Shown in pieces: positions 34,547-46,340 of a stretch of DNA of 64,000 nt. How positions within the stretch are numbered: the first letter of the stretch is position 1; every line of letters begins with the position of its first letter. Under the pieces are notes generated by a model. The model was given only the letters and a program-made list of their open reading frames with translations. It searched no databases and was not told where the DNA came from. Position numbers and translations under genes: made by a program. Origin of the DNA: Platycnemis pennipes (lineage: Eukaryota; Arthropoda; Insecta; Odonata; Platycnemididae); contig OW121854.1 of assembly GCA_933228895.1 (NCBI GenBank), positions 51,998,609 through 52,062,608 of the forward strand. Direction: 5' to 3'.

Positions 34547-35684
34547 ACATTCGAAAACAAACATCTAAACTGAACGATGATTGGCGAACTCGGCATTATT
34601 AAGTTTAATTAACTTAAATTATCTTGAGCTTTTTTATAAGCCTGTTCTATTCTGAAATATCGATGCTTTTTTGTAGACTGATTAAATTTGCGTTTGTATT
34701 TTGATGACATAGTGGTCACAGAATCGACAAAATTCATCTTTTTCTTTTGAGCAGCATTAACTTTTTTTCTATTGCTAAATACACTGGATGAATATAGTTT
34801 CCCGCAAATTATCCACCGCACACATATTCAGATATTTTATTCATATTTCAAAATACTACTTGCATCGGGATGTCTTGATGGTTAGCCTCCGATGATAATA
34901 TCTACCCGTAATTTAAAGGGTTGGCAGACGGAATTTCAGTATGTCTATTTTGGTAATATTACATGGAAACATTTAAATGGATAAATTCGCCGAACTGACA
35001 TAAAACGAAACATTTGTAACCGAAAAGAGCGATATATTAATAAAGCTCTGTGTTTTACAATGTTTTCGGAGATATTATTATTTCTACATATTGGGAAGTC
35101 GAAATTTTGATTTTCTTTCGCAACAAAATATTTATTTTAAATTTATCTACGAAAAAGAAAAAGAAATTATTCCCTGCTGACTGCATGGAACTGCATCTAA
35201 AGATCAATAAGAGAAAGAATAATGTTCATCTTTGAGCTGTTTATAGTAAATCAAGAAGAAAAGAAAGACAACTTTGTATGGAAAATAATGGATGAAGAGA
35301 GAGAAGAGTGTAAACAAGTTGTGCATTGCAATAGTTAAAACTAATAAAATTATATGAAATGTTAAAGAGGATTTTAACACAAGGTCCCATTCTTTTCTCA
35401 CTCACGAACCCCTCCGCGCCCTACTTCCCAAATCTGTACCCTTTATTCATGAGCCATGCTCGAATCTTATTTAGCTTCTGTCGCCCGCTTACATTTGGAT
35501 GCATAGAATAGTTACTAAAAACATGATTGCTTACTCTTCGATTATACAATGCCAGTTGTTTGCCCATAATTGGATGTAAATTTTCAGATTAACGGATCTG
35601 CTTACTGATAAATTATTAAATTTCTCTTCTCGTACATCTAAACCATGGAGCACGTACCCCAGACTGTGAATCAGGTTTGGATAA
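34547..35684. other. Unassigned AT-rich sequence
   Basis: No gene or repeat recognised. Confidence 0.5.
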
Positions 35685-35860
35685 TCATAATTAGGCATCA
35701 ATCTTTAGATTTAACGCAGCTCTCCACTGAGTTCTTCTATTGACCAATCTCTTCGTATTTATGTATTTCATCTCTTTGACATCCTTCATCACTTGCTCCA
35801 TATATCTCACACGAGACCTTCATTTGCCATTCTTACCGTCTACTTATCCTACGATTGGAT
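35685..35860 (-). mobile_element. LINE family A, highly diverged 3' fragment
   Basis: The plus-strand text follows the same order as the 48.15-48.33 kb copy: TTAACGCAGCTCTCCACTGA, GTTCTTCTATTGACCAATCT, CATCCTTCATCACTTGCTCC, ATATATCTCACACGAGACC and GCCATTCTTACCGTCTACTT. Only the last 60 or so codons of the ORF plus the terminus remain. It is more diverged than the other copies, pointing to an older insertion. Stops and indels break the frame. Confidence 0.75.
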
Positions 35861-38800
35861 TGGCTGGTTTTGATAATAGGAGAGGAAAATAAATTGATCA
35901 ATGATAGCTGATTGAAAGCAGAGGGAAAATAGAGCAGGTAATGTTGGAAAAGGGAATTTGTAGGACGTGTTATAGTGGCTTATATTGGCTAGGCGGGACA
36001 GACGGAGGCGAAGAACAGTTGTTTGAACTGAACGGTAAAAACATGAGGTGTGCGGAACTGAAGAAGCACACTTGATACAACTTATTAAATCGTGGCTTAA
36101 TAGAATTTTCTATAGTTTTCAAATGAAAATGGCAACTTAAAGTTGCTTTTCTAATTTAAAATAAGAAATATATTAAATGAAAGATAGCGATTTTGGAGAT
36201 TGACTTCGATGTTCCTAACAGAAAGAGCAATAATTTCATGAGCCAGTAGTGCTGTAACGGTAACGGGAATGCATAAACTCATACCACCTAGGACGATGTT
36301 TTTAGGGAGGGATTTTAAAATGCAACTGTGGGTATGTTTTGTCAAAATTTATCTCTTCTCCATCATACTGTGAAATTACTGCCAGATAGAATATAAATTG
36401 TCACCCGATAGAATAGAAGAATTCAGAATATATAATCTTGTATAAATTAATATTCTTCTGGTGCCACTGGGGTAAAAAACAAATTGCACACTTCAGGAGG
36501 CCATATCATATGAAAGTTCAAATAAATTACTAGAGTGATAACAATATTTAAAAGAACTAAATTATGATGTACGTATATTTAAAATAGACCCTTCACCGTA
36601 ATAAAATATTGATTGCTTCGATTTATTTGCACCTAGTGAGTTTGATTCGTATGTTACTCAATAGATTTGTCAATATGTTTTGCATGCAGCATGCTTGATT
36701 ATGGTCATCATATTGATATATGTGCAAAAAATATAAAAATAAATTCTTTAAATTTTCTTGTCCATATTTGGAAAGCCTTCTACTCTATTAAAACTTGCTG
36801 CATATTTACATTCAGCTACACCAGGTTTAATTTCATTGACGAGGCTAATACCAAAAACTGTAAAAATGAGTTTAATTTAGTTATTGAACGGTTTAATTTG
36901 GGAGTTAAGCAAATATTTACTGTCACCTCACTCGTCATCCAAATGATATTTTTTCACTACTACTATAAATACGTGGGTACTCAATGTGGTTGGGTTTTTT
37001 AAAAAAGAATTTGATGGACAGAATTCATGTGGACTGAACTATACCTATCGCGGGGAAAATATATTATGCGTATATTTATCAGGTAATAAATAATCAATTT
37101 TGTTGAAAAATGTGAACGCAATGGTTTTAACTAACAGATTATTAGTTTCTGCGCTCCTGCATCCCATTTTAATGCCCAGTCACAATGTTGCTCATTATAT
37201 ATCGATATGTGGGGAAAATTCATTCCAAATATGTGTTTAAAAGTGTAGTAATATTATGAATAGTTATTAGGGTACATATTGGAGCATTCATACATGAATT
37301 CCAAACGTCTTTTTTTAAAGGTATGGAATACTAAGAAGATCACAACCTCTACTACTCACTCATCATGCATCTGATTATTTACAATTCTAGAAATTCCACA
37401 TTTGCTTAATCCATTTTTCTTTTGATGTTATTGATGATGACTGGTTACAGCGATTACAATATATATTCTTGGGATAAACACAGATACCAAATGCATAACT
37501 GCGGCTTTTTTTGATCATAAGTTATTCGAGAAAATTCACTGTTGCTGATGCTTGCAATGAATCCAAACTATAACACTGCGCTGTACGACTCATATTTGCA
37601 ATTATTTTGCAACTAGTTAAAACAAACCACGCAAACTGTGATAACTTATATCATTGCCGAACCTTCTAGAAGTATGCATTATGTGTCGAAACATATTCCT
37701 ATAAGTCACCACGAATACTTTTATCTATGGAAATGACTGTCGCTGAAAATTCAGTATAAGTAGTGAAATATTAATAAAAAACCAGTTGTAGGAGCAAGCA
37801 GCTGCCAAATTTACTGAAGATTATGAGTTAGATTAGGTGTTTCCTACATATTACCTATAGCTGTGGGCTAAATTCCTAAACTATGTGGAATAATTTCCTT
37901 AAGGGAAAATATGGATTTTTAGTTTTGTTTATTTATGGGTACCTTGATATTTTCTGTTTTAGTAGGAAATTTATGTTCATTTTAAAGACATTTTCGGCAT
38001 CACCCAAGAAAAAGGAAAAGTACTAATAACTGAAATTCAGTAATAATGTTTAGATCAACGAAAGGTAAGCCAGTGTCCCTCATTAGCAGATATTTTATTG
38101 AAAGCATAATATAATGAAATCACTAACTCTCTTTCATTGCCTTTTCAACGTTTTTTGTCCCAATTCTTGATGATATTGAAACATTTGGTTAAATTAAAAT
38201 AAATCAGTAGTCTCTTGTGGAAATAAATACAGAAATTATAAACCTGAGTAAATTGCAGAAATGCGTCTCTAGTATAATGAAGGATAACATTTTTTCCATT
38301 AACTCTGGCAATTCAACGTCAGGTTTACTGTTTTTCGGAAAGGATTACAAAGAAATACTTAAATGAAGGCTATCCATGAACATTGCATTGAATGTTAGGT
38401 AATGTGCCCACCGTATTTCATTCAACACTCATATATGGCTCTCCGCAGTCACTGTTGCTATCTGTAATGCAGTCCATTCCCCCCTCTTTCTTTTAATTAA
38501 ACTCTGATTCATATCATTCCCATCTTTCATTTACTAAGTTGTCAGCGCACACGCAACTTCAGGTTTAAATTTTTATTTTTCTCCGTTTAAAATTTTTTTC
38601 GCTTTGTTTGTAGACATTCACATGCCTCACACTCTTATCTTCAAACCACGTACCGTTTCTTGATTGTAAAATCCAAATTCTTTACTTCTTCTCGCTTAAA
38701 TAAAGGAACTTTAATCCAGTTCTTTTGAAAATTTCAGTTTCTGACACCCCCTTAGATTCTCAACATGTGTTCACGTTACAATACGGAAATACAATCGTTT

Positions 38801-38908
38801 ATTGCAATTAACAAATGAGATAAATACATACGTTATCGCCAAGTATTCATTTAAAAACTTACTTCCACGCATAAACAGGTAAACAACACCCTTACTGATA
38901 CCGTGCCG
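35861..38908. other. Unassigned AT-rich sequence
   Basis: About 3 kb with no recognisable gene or repeat. A plus-strand frame at 36,667-37,002 is open for about 110 codons but AT-rich and without a recognisable domain. Confidence 0.5.
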
Positions 38909-38929
38909 TGACGTCATGCATTGACGTCA
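38909..38929. promoter_or_regulatory. Paired TGACGTCA (CRE/ATF consensus) sites
   Basis: Two perfect TGACGTCA octamers lie at 38,909-38,916 and 38,922-38,929, 13 bases apart start to start, with TGCAT between. This is the consensus for CREB/ATF bZIP dimers. No gene start is recognisable nearby, so function is unproven. Confidence 0.45.
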
Positions 38930-39248
38930 TGTTTTTAAGCTGCCGAAAAAGTACAATTTTCAAAGAGTAATTCTTCAGCAAAATTTTCGCCAAGCACATT
39001 TTAGCTAATAAACTTTACATTCAAAAAGTTATAAAAAATAGTGCATGTTCCCCATTGATTGACGAAATCTGACGCAAAGGAAATCCGTAGCGAATTTCAA
39101 AAAGAACCATTAATTAATTTACGAGACTGTAGAGGTACTTACGTATTCCATGCCGTTGATGAAGTTACCAGATTGCTTAAGTTTCTTATAATTCACGACA
39201 ATCATTTATTGAAAGTCTTGTGTAATCCTTCGTAACGGCATGTTCACT

Positions 39249-40695
39249 GGGTGCTTCCCATTCGGGCGACTCGTGTGTCACTTTGTGTGAACTAGCGTCA
39301 TATTCGAGTTAGCTACGTATGGAAAGCACTTGTGCGCATTAGATGATGCGCGTTGGGTACGAGTTGAACTAATGGGAATCTTAAGGAGGATGGCTCGCGA
39401 CTGCTTGAGTCAAGTTGTCTAAGGAATCTTATTAATTTAAGTGCGAGTATATACCTGCTAAGTGATTCTTACGTCAAAAAGAAAATTACCTAAGCTATTG
39501 AACGTCATAAGTATCACAAGAAATACGATGGAAAGTCTAAGGATTTATTTTTTATGATAATTTTAATCAGCTCGACGACGGAGTCAATTCAGCATTACAG
39601 AAATAAATTCATACACTCAATGAATTTACTAATGTATGACACCAGAATATTACTATCAAAGGTTATGTTACAATATTTTTCTGAAATATTCTTTAATATT
39701 TCATTAGTAATGATATTATTCATACGCCATTACATTTTGGGTAGAGCGACCGCAGCGCCAGTTGAAGTCAACTAACGCATTTCGCCTGCTATAAGCGCAG
39801 AAATTGGTGGATTTAGCGAAAAATGCGGTGGGTTGATGCCTTTTTTTTCATGTCATTTTATTTGTTGTGAAATTACGCAAAAAATATGCAGTTTTATGCA
39901 AAAATGATATGTCACTATGGTATTTTTAAACTTTATATTCCCATGTGATGGCCACTCTCGCCGTTAATCGTAAGTAATTTCAAAGGCAATTTGTGCAAAA
40001 AGTAATATGGGTTGATATAATTATCTTTACTTTTTAGATAGAGGAACTTAAGTTCTATAAGTGCTGAAAATATAAAAAAATGACATGACTTTCACTTTTC
40101 GGATCAACCTCCTTAAACAAGTTTAATATTTCTGAAGAACTTGTAGATCTGCCAGTTAACTTGTAATAATCTTCATTGGTTTCTTTACGATTACTTTATT
40201 TACATACAGGCGAAATCTAAATGAGAGCAACTCTTTTCCCATGTTAAATGATAGTGAAAACACTCTTTTTAACACTTGAATTTTCACATTTTCCGATTCG
40301 TTGACAATGATTTAATACATCTGTTCCATTTACCCATATTTCTTCTTTAAAACGACCCCACTGACCTGTCTTAAGACAATGTCAGTAATTCAGAATGATG
40401 ATTTGGAATGTTTTTTTTTTTTTTAATACTGCGCAGTAGAATCTCTTCTCACCATAGTTATTCATTTAAATAAACGTCTTACCTAGAAAAAGTTGCACAT
40501 TTTCCAATTTCGTGCCAACATCGCTTGCGCAAATCATTTTGCCGGGGTCTCAAACTTAGTCGACTCAGCTTCCTTTCAGAGTCAGTGTGAGTCCGCTTGT
40601 GTCGGTAACTCACGACGATGCACTACGAATGGAAAGCAGTAAACACGACTTGTGTCGACTCTTGTCAGCTTGCGTTGACGAATAGAAAGCACCCC
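39249..40695. mobile_element. Candidate TIR-bounded element, about 1.45 kb
   Basis: The left end GGGTGCTTCCCATTCG (39,249) and the reverse complement of the right end, GGGTGCTTTCTATTCG (ending at 40,694 or 40,695), match at 14 of 16 bases. ACT flanks both ends (39,246-39,248 and 40,696-40,698), a possible 3-bp target-site duplication. Near each end a further TATGGAAAGCA or GAATGGAAAGCA copy of the motif occurs in subterminal position. The interior is AT-rich with no transposase recognised, a poly-T run at 40,411-40,424, and one copy of a 137-bp repeat found again at 41,151. The element call rests on short ends and could be coincidental. Confidence 0.4.
40226..40362 (+). repeat. 137-bp dispersed direct repeat, copy 1
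   Basis: This runs from GCAACTCTTTTCCCATGTTAA to AAAACGACCCCACT and is about 90% identical by eye to 41,151-41,287 in the same orientation. Shared blocks include ATAGTGAAAACAC, TTTTTAACACTTGAATTTTC and CCATATTTCTTCTTTAAAAC. Confidence 0.85.
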
Positions 40696-40854
40696 ACTAT
40701 CTCCAATGTCAACATTGGCAAACAAGCTTTTTCATGTCATTAGTTGCCATATAAAATCTCACTAAAACACAATAACTTCAAATAACTATTCATTCATTGA
40801 TTCCCTCAATCGAAAAAAAAGTCAGGGAATTCTCTATGCTAAAATAAAAGAAAA

Positions 40855-40889
40855 ACTAGCAGACCTGCGGCCTGCTTTGCAGGCAGTCT
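40855..40889 (+). repeat. 35-bp repeat motif with GCCTGC hairpin, copy 2
   Basis: ACTAGCAGACCTGCGGCCTG followed by CTTTGCAGGCAGTCT. It matches the minus strand of 1239-1273 with one mismatch. It lies between the two copies of the 137-bp repeat. Confidence 0.6.
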
Positions 40890-41150
40890 ATTGGTTAACC
40901 TACCTCAAGAGATCGATATAGGCCGGTTATCAAAAACGTCCTGGGAGGTTCGCAAAATGCACCTGTGGTTATTATTATGGTTAATAATAATAATACATGA
41001 TATAATAATATACTTATTTAATAACCTTAATGCCTGAATAGATGAAATTAATTCCGCTTTCTGTAACTTTTTTCACGTCGTCAATTATTTGATGCACATT
41101 TAGCAAAACACGTAAACAAACATACATAGCAACGTGTACGACTTTGTATA

Positions 41151-41287
41151 GCAACTTTTTTCCCATGTTAAAAGATAGTGAAAACACACTTTTTAACACT
41201 TGAATTTTCACATTTTTCGATTCGTTGACAAATATTTAAATACGTCTATTCCATTTGCCCATATTTCTTCTTTAAAACGACCCCACT
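41151..41287 (+). repeat. 137-bp dispersed direct repeat, copy 2
   Basis: Second copy, 925 bases downstream of the first. A CATCCTGGGAGGTTTGCAA segment at about 41,356 is also similar to GTCCTGGGAGGTTCGCAA near 40,940, so more than one block in this neighbourhood is duplicated. Confidence 0.85.
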
Positions 41288-41699
41288 CCCGCATCGATCA
41301 TTTAAGTATCTTCGGAGTTTACCTCAAATTGATGCACCGAGGATAAGCTTTAAAACATCCTGGGAGGTTTGCAACCCTTCAAAAAAATATACTTTTTATA
41401 TTTTTTGGGCGGGAAGGAGGTACAAAGGAAATCTAAAACTACCGATATGTTGTGCGCGGACACGTTCTGCATTGAACGCAATATTCTCCACCTCCAGAGG
41501 TCTCAACCACCGCGAGAAAACAATAAAACCGACTGGACTGACGGACACCGCTACAAACTTAATTATACTACCTAATAATTTTTACTATATTTGAGACTAA
41601 AATTTATTTCAATATAGGTATGCATCCACTTGTATCTTCAATAACTCACCACAGGTGGCTCCTTTTTGCCAACTCCTGGGACAGTTTTCATCGGTTGTC
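41288..41699. other. Unassigned sequence
   Basis: No gene recognised. The GACTGGACTGACGGACACCG stretch at about 41,531-41,550 resembles short GAC-type repeats common in arthropod mobile elements. Confidence 0.4.
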
Positions 41700-41850
41700 C
41701 GTGTACGTGAAACGTGAGAGATGGGGGATGACCATCTCCCACGTACACGTCTCACGTTACGCGCTGGTTGTGTCTTTTGCTTCCGTTCTCCCACCCATGC
41801 GCCATCTCTTCACGTTTTACGGTACACGTTTCACGTCACCCGTTTACGTT
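41700..41850. repeat. ACGT-dense patch with overlapping dyads
   Basis: Nine ACGT tetramers fall within 41,705-41,849. Inverted repeats include CGTGTACGT/ACGTACACG (41,700-41,708 with 41,741-41,749) and ACGTGAGAGATGG/CCATCTCCCACGT (41,712-41,724 with 41,732-41,744, one mismatch). ACGT is the core of many bZIP and bHLH sites, but the arrangement may equally be a decayed minisatellite. Confidence 0.5.
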
Positions 41851-41924
41851 GATTGTGTCCCGGCCTTTAGACTCATTTTTAATGAAAAGCGCCTACATTT
41901 CATCTGGGAGACGAAGTGCAAAAC

Positions 41925-42045
41925 TTGAAGCGCCGGTAGTGGTATACGTCTACGGAAAAAATAACGGCCACTGCCGGAATTCGAACCTGAGCCCTTAAGC
42001 TGAGGGGCAAACTTTATTTACTACCACGCCAATCTGACCCTTGTA
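41925..42045 (-). mobile_element. tRNA-like SINE fragment or tRNA pseudogene
   Basis: On the minus strand a tRNA-like run has a TTGGCGTGGTAGTAAATAAA A-box/D-arm region, an anticodon-arm-like GCCCCTCAGCTTAAGGGC with GCCC/GGGC stem, and the T-arm GGTTCGAATTCC with a good B box. A CGGCAGTGGCCGTTATTTT body follows. The acceptor stem is not convincing, so it is not called as a functional tRNA. Confidence 0.6.
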
Positions 42046-42234
42046 TCAATTGTTATTTACATATTGAATGCATGCAATCTCTATAAGAAGCAATAGAAAA
42101 AGGATGTATTTATGTGAAGTTGGTTGGGCTTCTTTGTTTCCATACTCACCCACATTTTGGCCATATTGTCTGCCATGAGCTAGCATGCACATGCCTCATC
42201 CTTCACCTTCAAATATCCTTCATCTTACGGGAAA

Positions 42235-42672
42235 CGAAGAATCTACTAACAACTGGAAATACAAGCTTGGAAGTAAGGAAGCAATTCATCAAAAGCAACG
42301 GAGAAGAAAAGGGTGAAAGCATTCGAAATATGGTACTATCGAAGAATGATGAAGATAAAATGGATCGACCGAGTGACAAATGAAGAAGTCCTAAGAAGAG
42401 TGGGAGAAAAGAGAAGTCTGCTGAAAACTATAAAAAGAAGACGGGACAACCTAATCGGCCATATCTTAAGACACGATGGCCTGATGAAGACAATCGTCGA
42501 AGGAAAAGTGAACGGGAAAAATGGAAGAGGCAGGCCTCGAATGAGTTACATAGAACAGGTCGTAAAGGACATGAAAAAGAGGAACTACGTTAATATAAAG
42601 AGGTTGGCCATAGAAGAACCGAGTGGAGGGCTGCGTCAAACCAATCCTAGGATTGTTGACCCTTGATGATGA
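42235..42672 (+). mobile_element. LINE family A, 3' fragment
   Basis: The translation shows NLLTTGNTSLEVRKQFIK, then, after loss of about 50 bases that in the 48.6-kb copy encode the YIWSVFLYGSVAWTMT segment, a new frame with MKIKWIDRVTNEEVLRRVGE, KRSLLKTIKRRRDNLIGHIL, RHDGLMKTIVEGKVNGKNGR and GRPRMSYIEQVVKD. It ends with CCTAGGATTGTTGACCCTTG and ATGATGAT. This is the best-preserved C-terminus of the family in the window. It is 5'-truncated and carries an internal deletion and frame change, so it is non-functional. Confidence 0.9.
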
Positions 42673-45600
42673 TTACGAGAAACAAATGCGAAAACATGCC
42701 AGCTTACCGCCAAATGGAAAACAATGGTAAACACAGTAAAATAATGTCCGAGTGAGCAAAGGAAGGTTTCAGCAAAATAGGCAGACCGGGGTTCACATCG
42801 TTCTAGTACACACATGAAATATTTATGGCAACTAATAAACAAAAGTACATGTTTTATCGATGTGCAGACAAATGTTTGGATCGCCGGAAAAAATGTCGGC
42901 ACCAATCCATGCATGGATATAATGTTTCCCTACTTCAAGGGAAAGACTCATGCCTTGGTTAAAAAGCGACTCGTAGAATTCTTATCATATAAAAGCAGTG
43001 GCAAAAAACTCAGTCGCAGTATCTCTGGTGGAGAGGAAGGAAATTAAAGAATGTTGATTCAATGGGCAAAATATTTCCATCCATTTAGCGTGAAAACGAT
43101 TCCATACTTGGTGTTCCGTACGCTTGGGTGTCCAATATACTCGTCGCCTGCTTGACGCTATCATTTTTTGGCTTGAATAATATTCAGGAGAACAGAGTTG
43201 AATAGCGTCTGAGGCAGATTTTTTCTGCTTCGGTAAAATTTTTCTTATTGCTGGAACTGATTCAATGCAAAGAACGTTTGGCCGGTTGGCTGACCTAGAT
43301 TTCAATTAGAGATACAGCGAGTGCTATCACCGGTGGAGGGAAAACGGTTTTAGCTTCATAGCTTATTCGGGCGTCTCATTTCTGGTTCGTTGCGAGTAGA
43401 GATGGCAAAGCCTTTTTCAGATTACGGGAATCAATTTTCTCGCATACTTTGGCCTGAAATAGCAACATAAATTTTCTGTGTATCGTGATACGCAAAATGT
43501 GATTATTTATTTGCCGGTAGATTCAATTACTGTTTCAGCCTTTAGCTTCTCGCCAGCTAATTCGATAGTTGGTGGTATTTTAGAGAGGTATTATGTAAGA
43601 GACAGGCGTAACTACACGTCAACCGCTTAATATTACACACTTTGCATTAACTTTGGTGAAATAATTATTATCGGCGACCAATGTCGTCTATAAAAATAAA
43701 ATTTTCCTCGTATAAAACTTTATTGACGAGTAATTAATTATTCACATAAAACTCGTAATAAATCATTGGTGTTTCTCTCGGAAATGTGAATAAAATTTAG
43801 GCGCTAAAATTCATGCTTTTATCTTCGGTACATTCAGCATTAGGTTACCTATTTATGGTTTTAGTATTGTAAGGTGTTGTTATCGATATAGTTTAAAAGT
43901 ATTGCAATTTTGACTATCAAATTCACGTTTTTTGCTGTATTTTTATCTCTTTTCGAAGCAACTATTAACATCCTCGTTTTTTCTCTAATCTGATTTGACT
44001 GCGCGTTAGGAAACTCAAAATCTTGCCATGAAATGCTATCTGATCAACGCATTCTTATTATACCATGTCGATTTGTTCCTAAGGTATTTTTTTTGGCTTG
44101 TGGCACTTTAAAGGAATTATAATATGAGTGTGCTAATAAATGATGGTGAATAAGCATTCAAATATTATTTTTCGCCGCTGAAAAAAGACACCCCACTAAT
44201 TTAAGCATCTCATTTAGGCCTTTCGTAGACTAATTATCTACTCTTTCTCGAAACGTTTGAGCCTAATTATTGCTGATGTCATAACTTCCTAGAGCAATTT
44301 GGGATGAAACATGAGCCTGCCATATATAACATTCGAACTAAGCACGGAAATTCCAAGTAAAAAATGAGAGTTTGCGTGTGATTTATTACAGTTCAGAGAA
44401 ATTTTCTTGTATTGGGCAAAGAGCCCTTTAGACCAGTTTCATTCATTTCAATCAATGGGGGAATGATTTAAAACATAGCCGTGACGTAAATTTAGGCAAA
44501 ATAGTGCCAAAATTTACCCTCTGAGGATTATTAGCTTTCGAGAATGAAATGGATTTTATATAGTTTTCTAATGAGTGATCATTTTCTATCCTTCAAAATT
44601 GAAAGGTAAAATAAAATTTCACTCACTCACATCAAGCAGAATTATGGAGATCTTAGTTCCTCAGGCCTGAGACAGTTGTCAATCGCTATGGAAAAAATAT
44701 TTTTTAGACTGGTTGAGGTGAGCTTTTTAGGGGAGTCTTCTTTGATTTCCATTCACCTACCGACTCCATTCCTATGGTTTTTTTTCTTAAAATTGGTGCA
44801 TTTCACACCCTTATTCATACTGTCCATTATTTATTTTCTGTTTCTTCCTTGTCCTCGCTTAATCAAAATGTCACGTTCAATTTAACATTTTCTTCTCCCT
44901 AAGTAACATTTTCATCCCCCCACTCTGCATTTCTTAATATCTGCCTCTCAATCTTCTCTCCTCTCGTTGTCAAGGTTTTCATCAGTTTTCTTCTCTTGGT
45001 AAACACTGATTAGTTGTGGGGATTCTTCTTGAAACGGAATTTGTCACAATGATCATTCTTAACGTTTTTTTTAAATTTTCAATTTAAAATAATTCATGAC
45101 ACAAAAAATTATAAATAATATGGAGGTTAAAATCCTAATGTACAATACAATCATTCAGGAGAAAAAAAACTTGTTTTCCAGTCTTCTCTTTTCTTCGCAT
45201 CCATGCTAAAGCTTAGGATGTTTTGGCATGAACGCTTGGAATAATGGATGTAGTTTCCTGTACTCTAATCATTGGTATTTTTTACGAGGAACTCTCACAT
45301 TATAGCAATCCAGCTCGAGTCGATAACTTATCATAACTGCCTCATTAAGAATCAGACACTGCGTGAACTATATATTACATGTTTTCAACTATTCGACCAA
45401 TGCGTGACTTACATTGCCTTATGGAGAAATACACATTACCTTGAGATTATTTTGGGTTACCATTTTTGATTTACCTACCTATTTAGAAATCTATGAGCCC
45501 CTGTAACTGATGCTTCCATTCTGAACAAACACTTTCACCAGCGCATCGTCTTTAATTTTTGAGTAATGGACACTAGAGAAATGAAATAAACCCTGTTCGT

Positions 45601-45989
45601 TGCGTGACTAGCATCAACTCCGAATGAGGCCGCTCGTCAATTGTCTGGAGAACATAACGAAACAGGCTTTCATTGCGTAAGCGAGGGGTAATATTAAGCT
45701 GGGATCCGACTCCTTAAACTACCGTTTCCTGTTTTTCAGTACCACAGCCACAGTTCATTTCCATATTTCTTTTTCGATGCTCCCCGCGTCATAAAATTAA
45801 CCCACAGGCAAGTGAGTTTTAACCTGACTATTGTTCCCGTTCCAGGTGAAAGTCGTTTAATTCAATTCTCTTCCTCGCATCCTACTAAACTCTGGGCGAC
45901 AATGCATCACGCCTCGCTTGGGCTCAAGTAAATCACTCCCGGGAGGGGGTTCAAATATCGATGAACACGTACGTAACGTTTTACCGTTC
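42673..45989. other. Unassigned sequence
   Basis: About 3.3 kb without a recognisable gene. Overlapping open frames of 80-105 codons at 42.6-43.3 kb on both strands contain no domain I know. The rest is AT-rich. Confidence 0.5.
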
Positions 45990-46340
45990 GCTTCCAACGC
46001 ATTTAGTAGCGTCCTCCCCTTTTGTCTGCCACTCCCTCCCCGCCCCCTGCCCATTGTGGAACACGCTCGCATATATTTGCGTCGGTGCCGATTCGACAGA
46101 ATCGGTTTGAATTTTCACCCACCATTTGCCGCGAGAGAGGTTTTAAACTCACCCATGGAAATCCTCTCTCCCTTCCCTCCACCCCTTGGGTCCAACCACT
46201 CCTCCGTCCTACCCTTCCTCAACCCTCTCCTGTCTCTCATGAATCGTTCCGTTGGATTTCATCCATTCCTGTCACTATTCGTTCATCCTCCACCCCATTC
46301 CCACCTCCGATCTCTTCGTTTAAAAACCCAATGGATTAAA
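45990..46340. other. Pyrimidine-rich GC-elevated island
   Basis: C/T-rich plus strand with CpGs. The dyad CCGATTC...GAATCGG lies at 46,088-46,105. The overlapping open frames are compositional. It is similar in character to the islands at 7.5, 18.8, 28.0 and 62.5 kb. Confidence 0.45.

Noticed and set aside
36667..37002. Plus-strand open frame of about 110 codons as a host gene
   Set aside because: AT-rich, no recognisable domain, signal peptide or neighbouring splice-linked exon.
41925..42045. Functional tRNA gene
   Set aside because: B box and anticodon-arm-like stem are present but the acceptor stem and D arm do not pair convincingly; it is better explained as a SINE or pseudogene.
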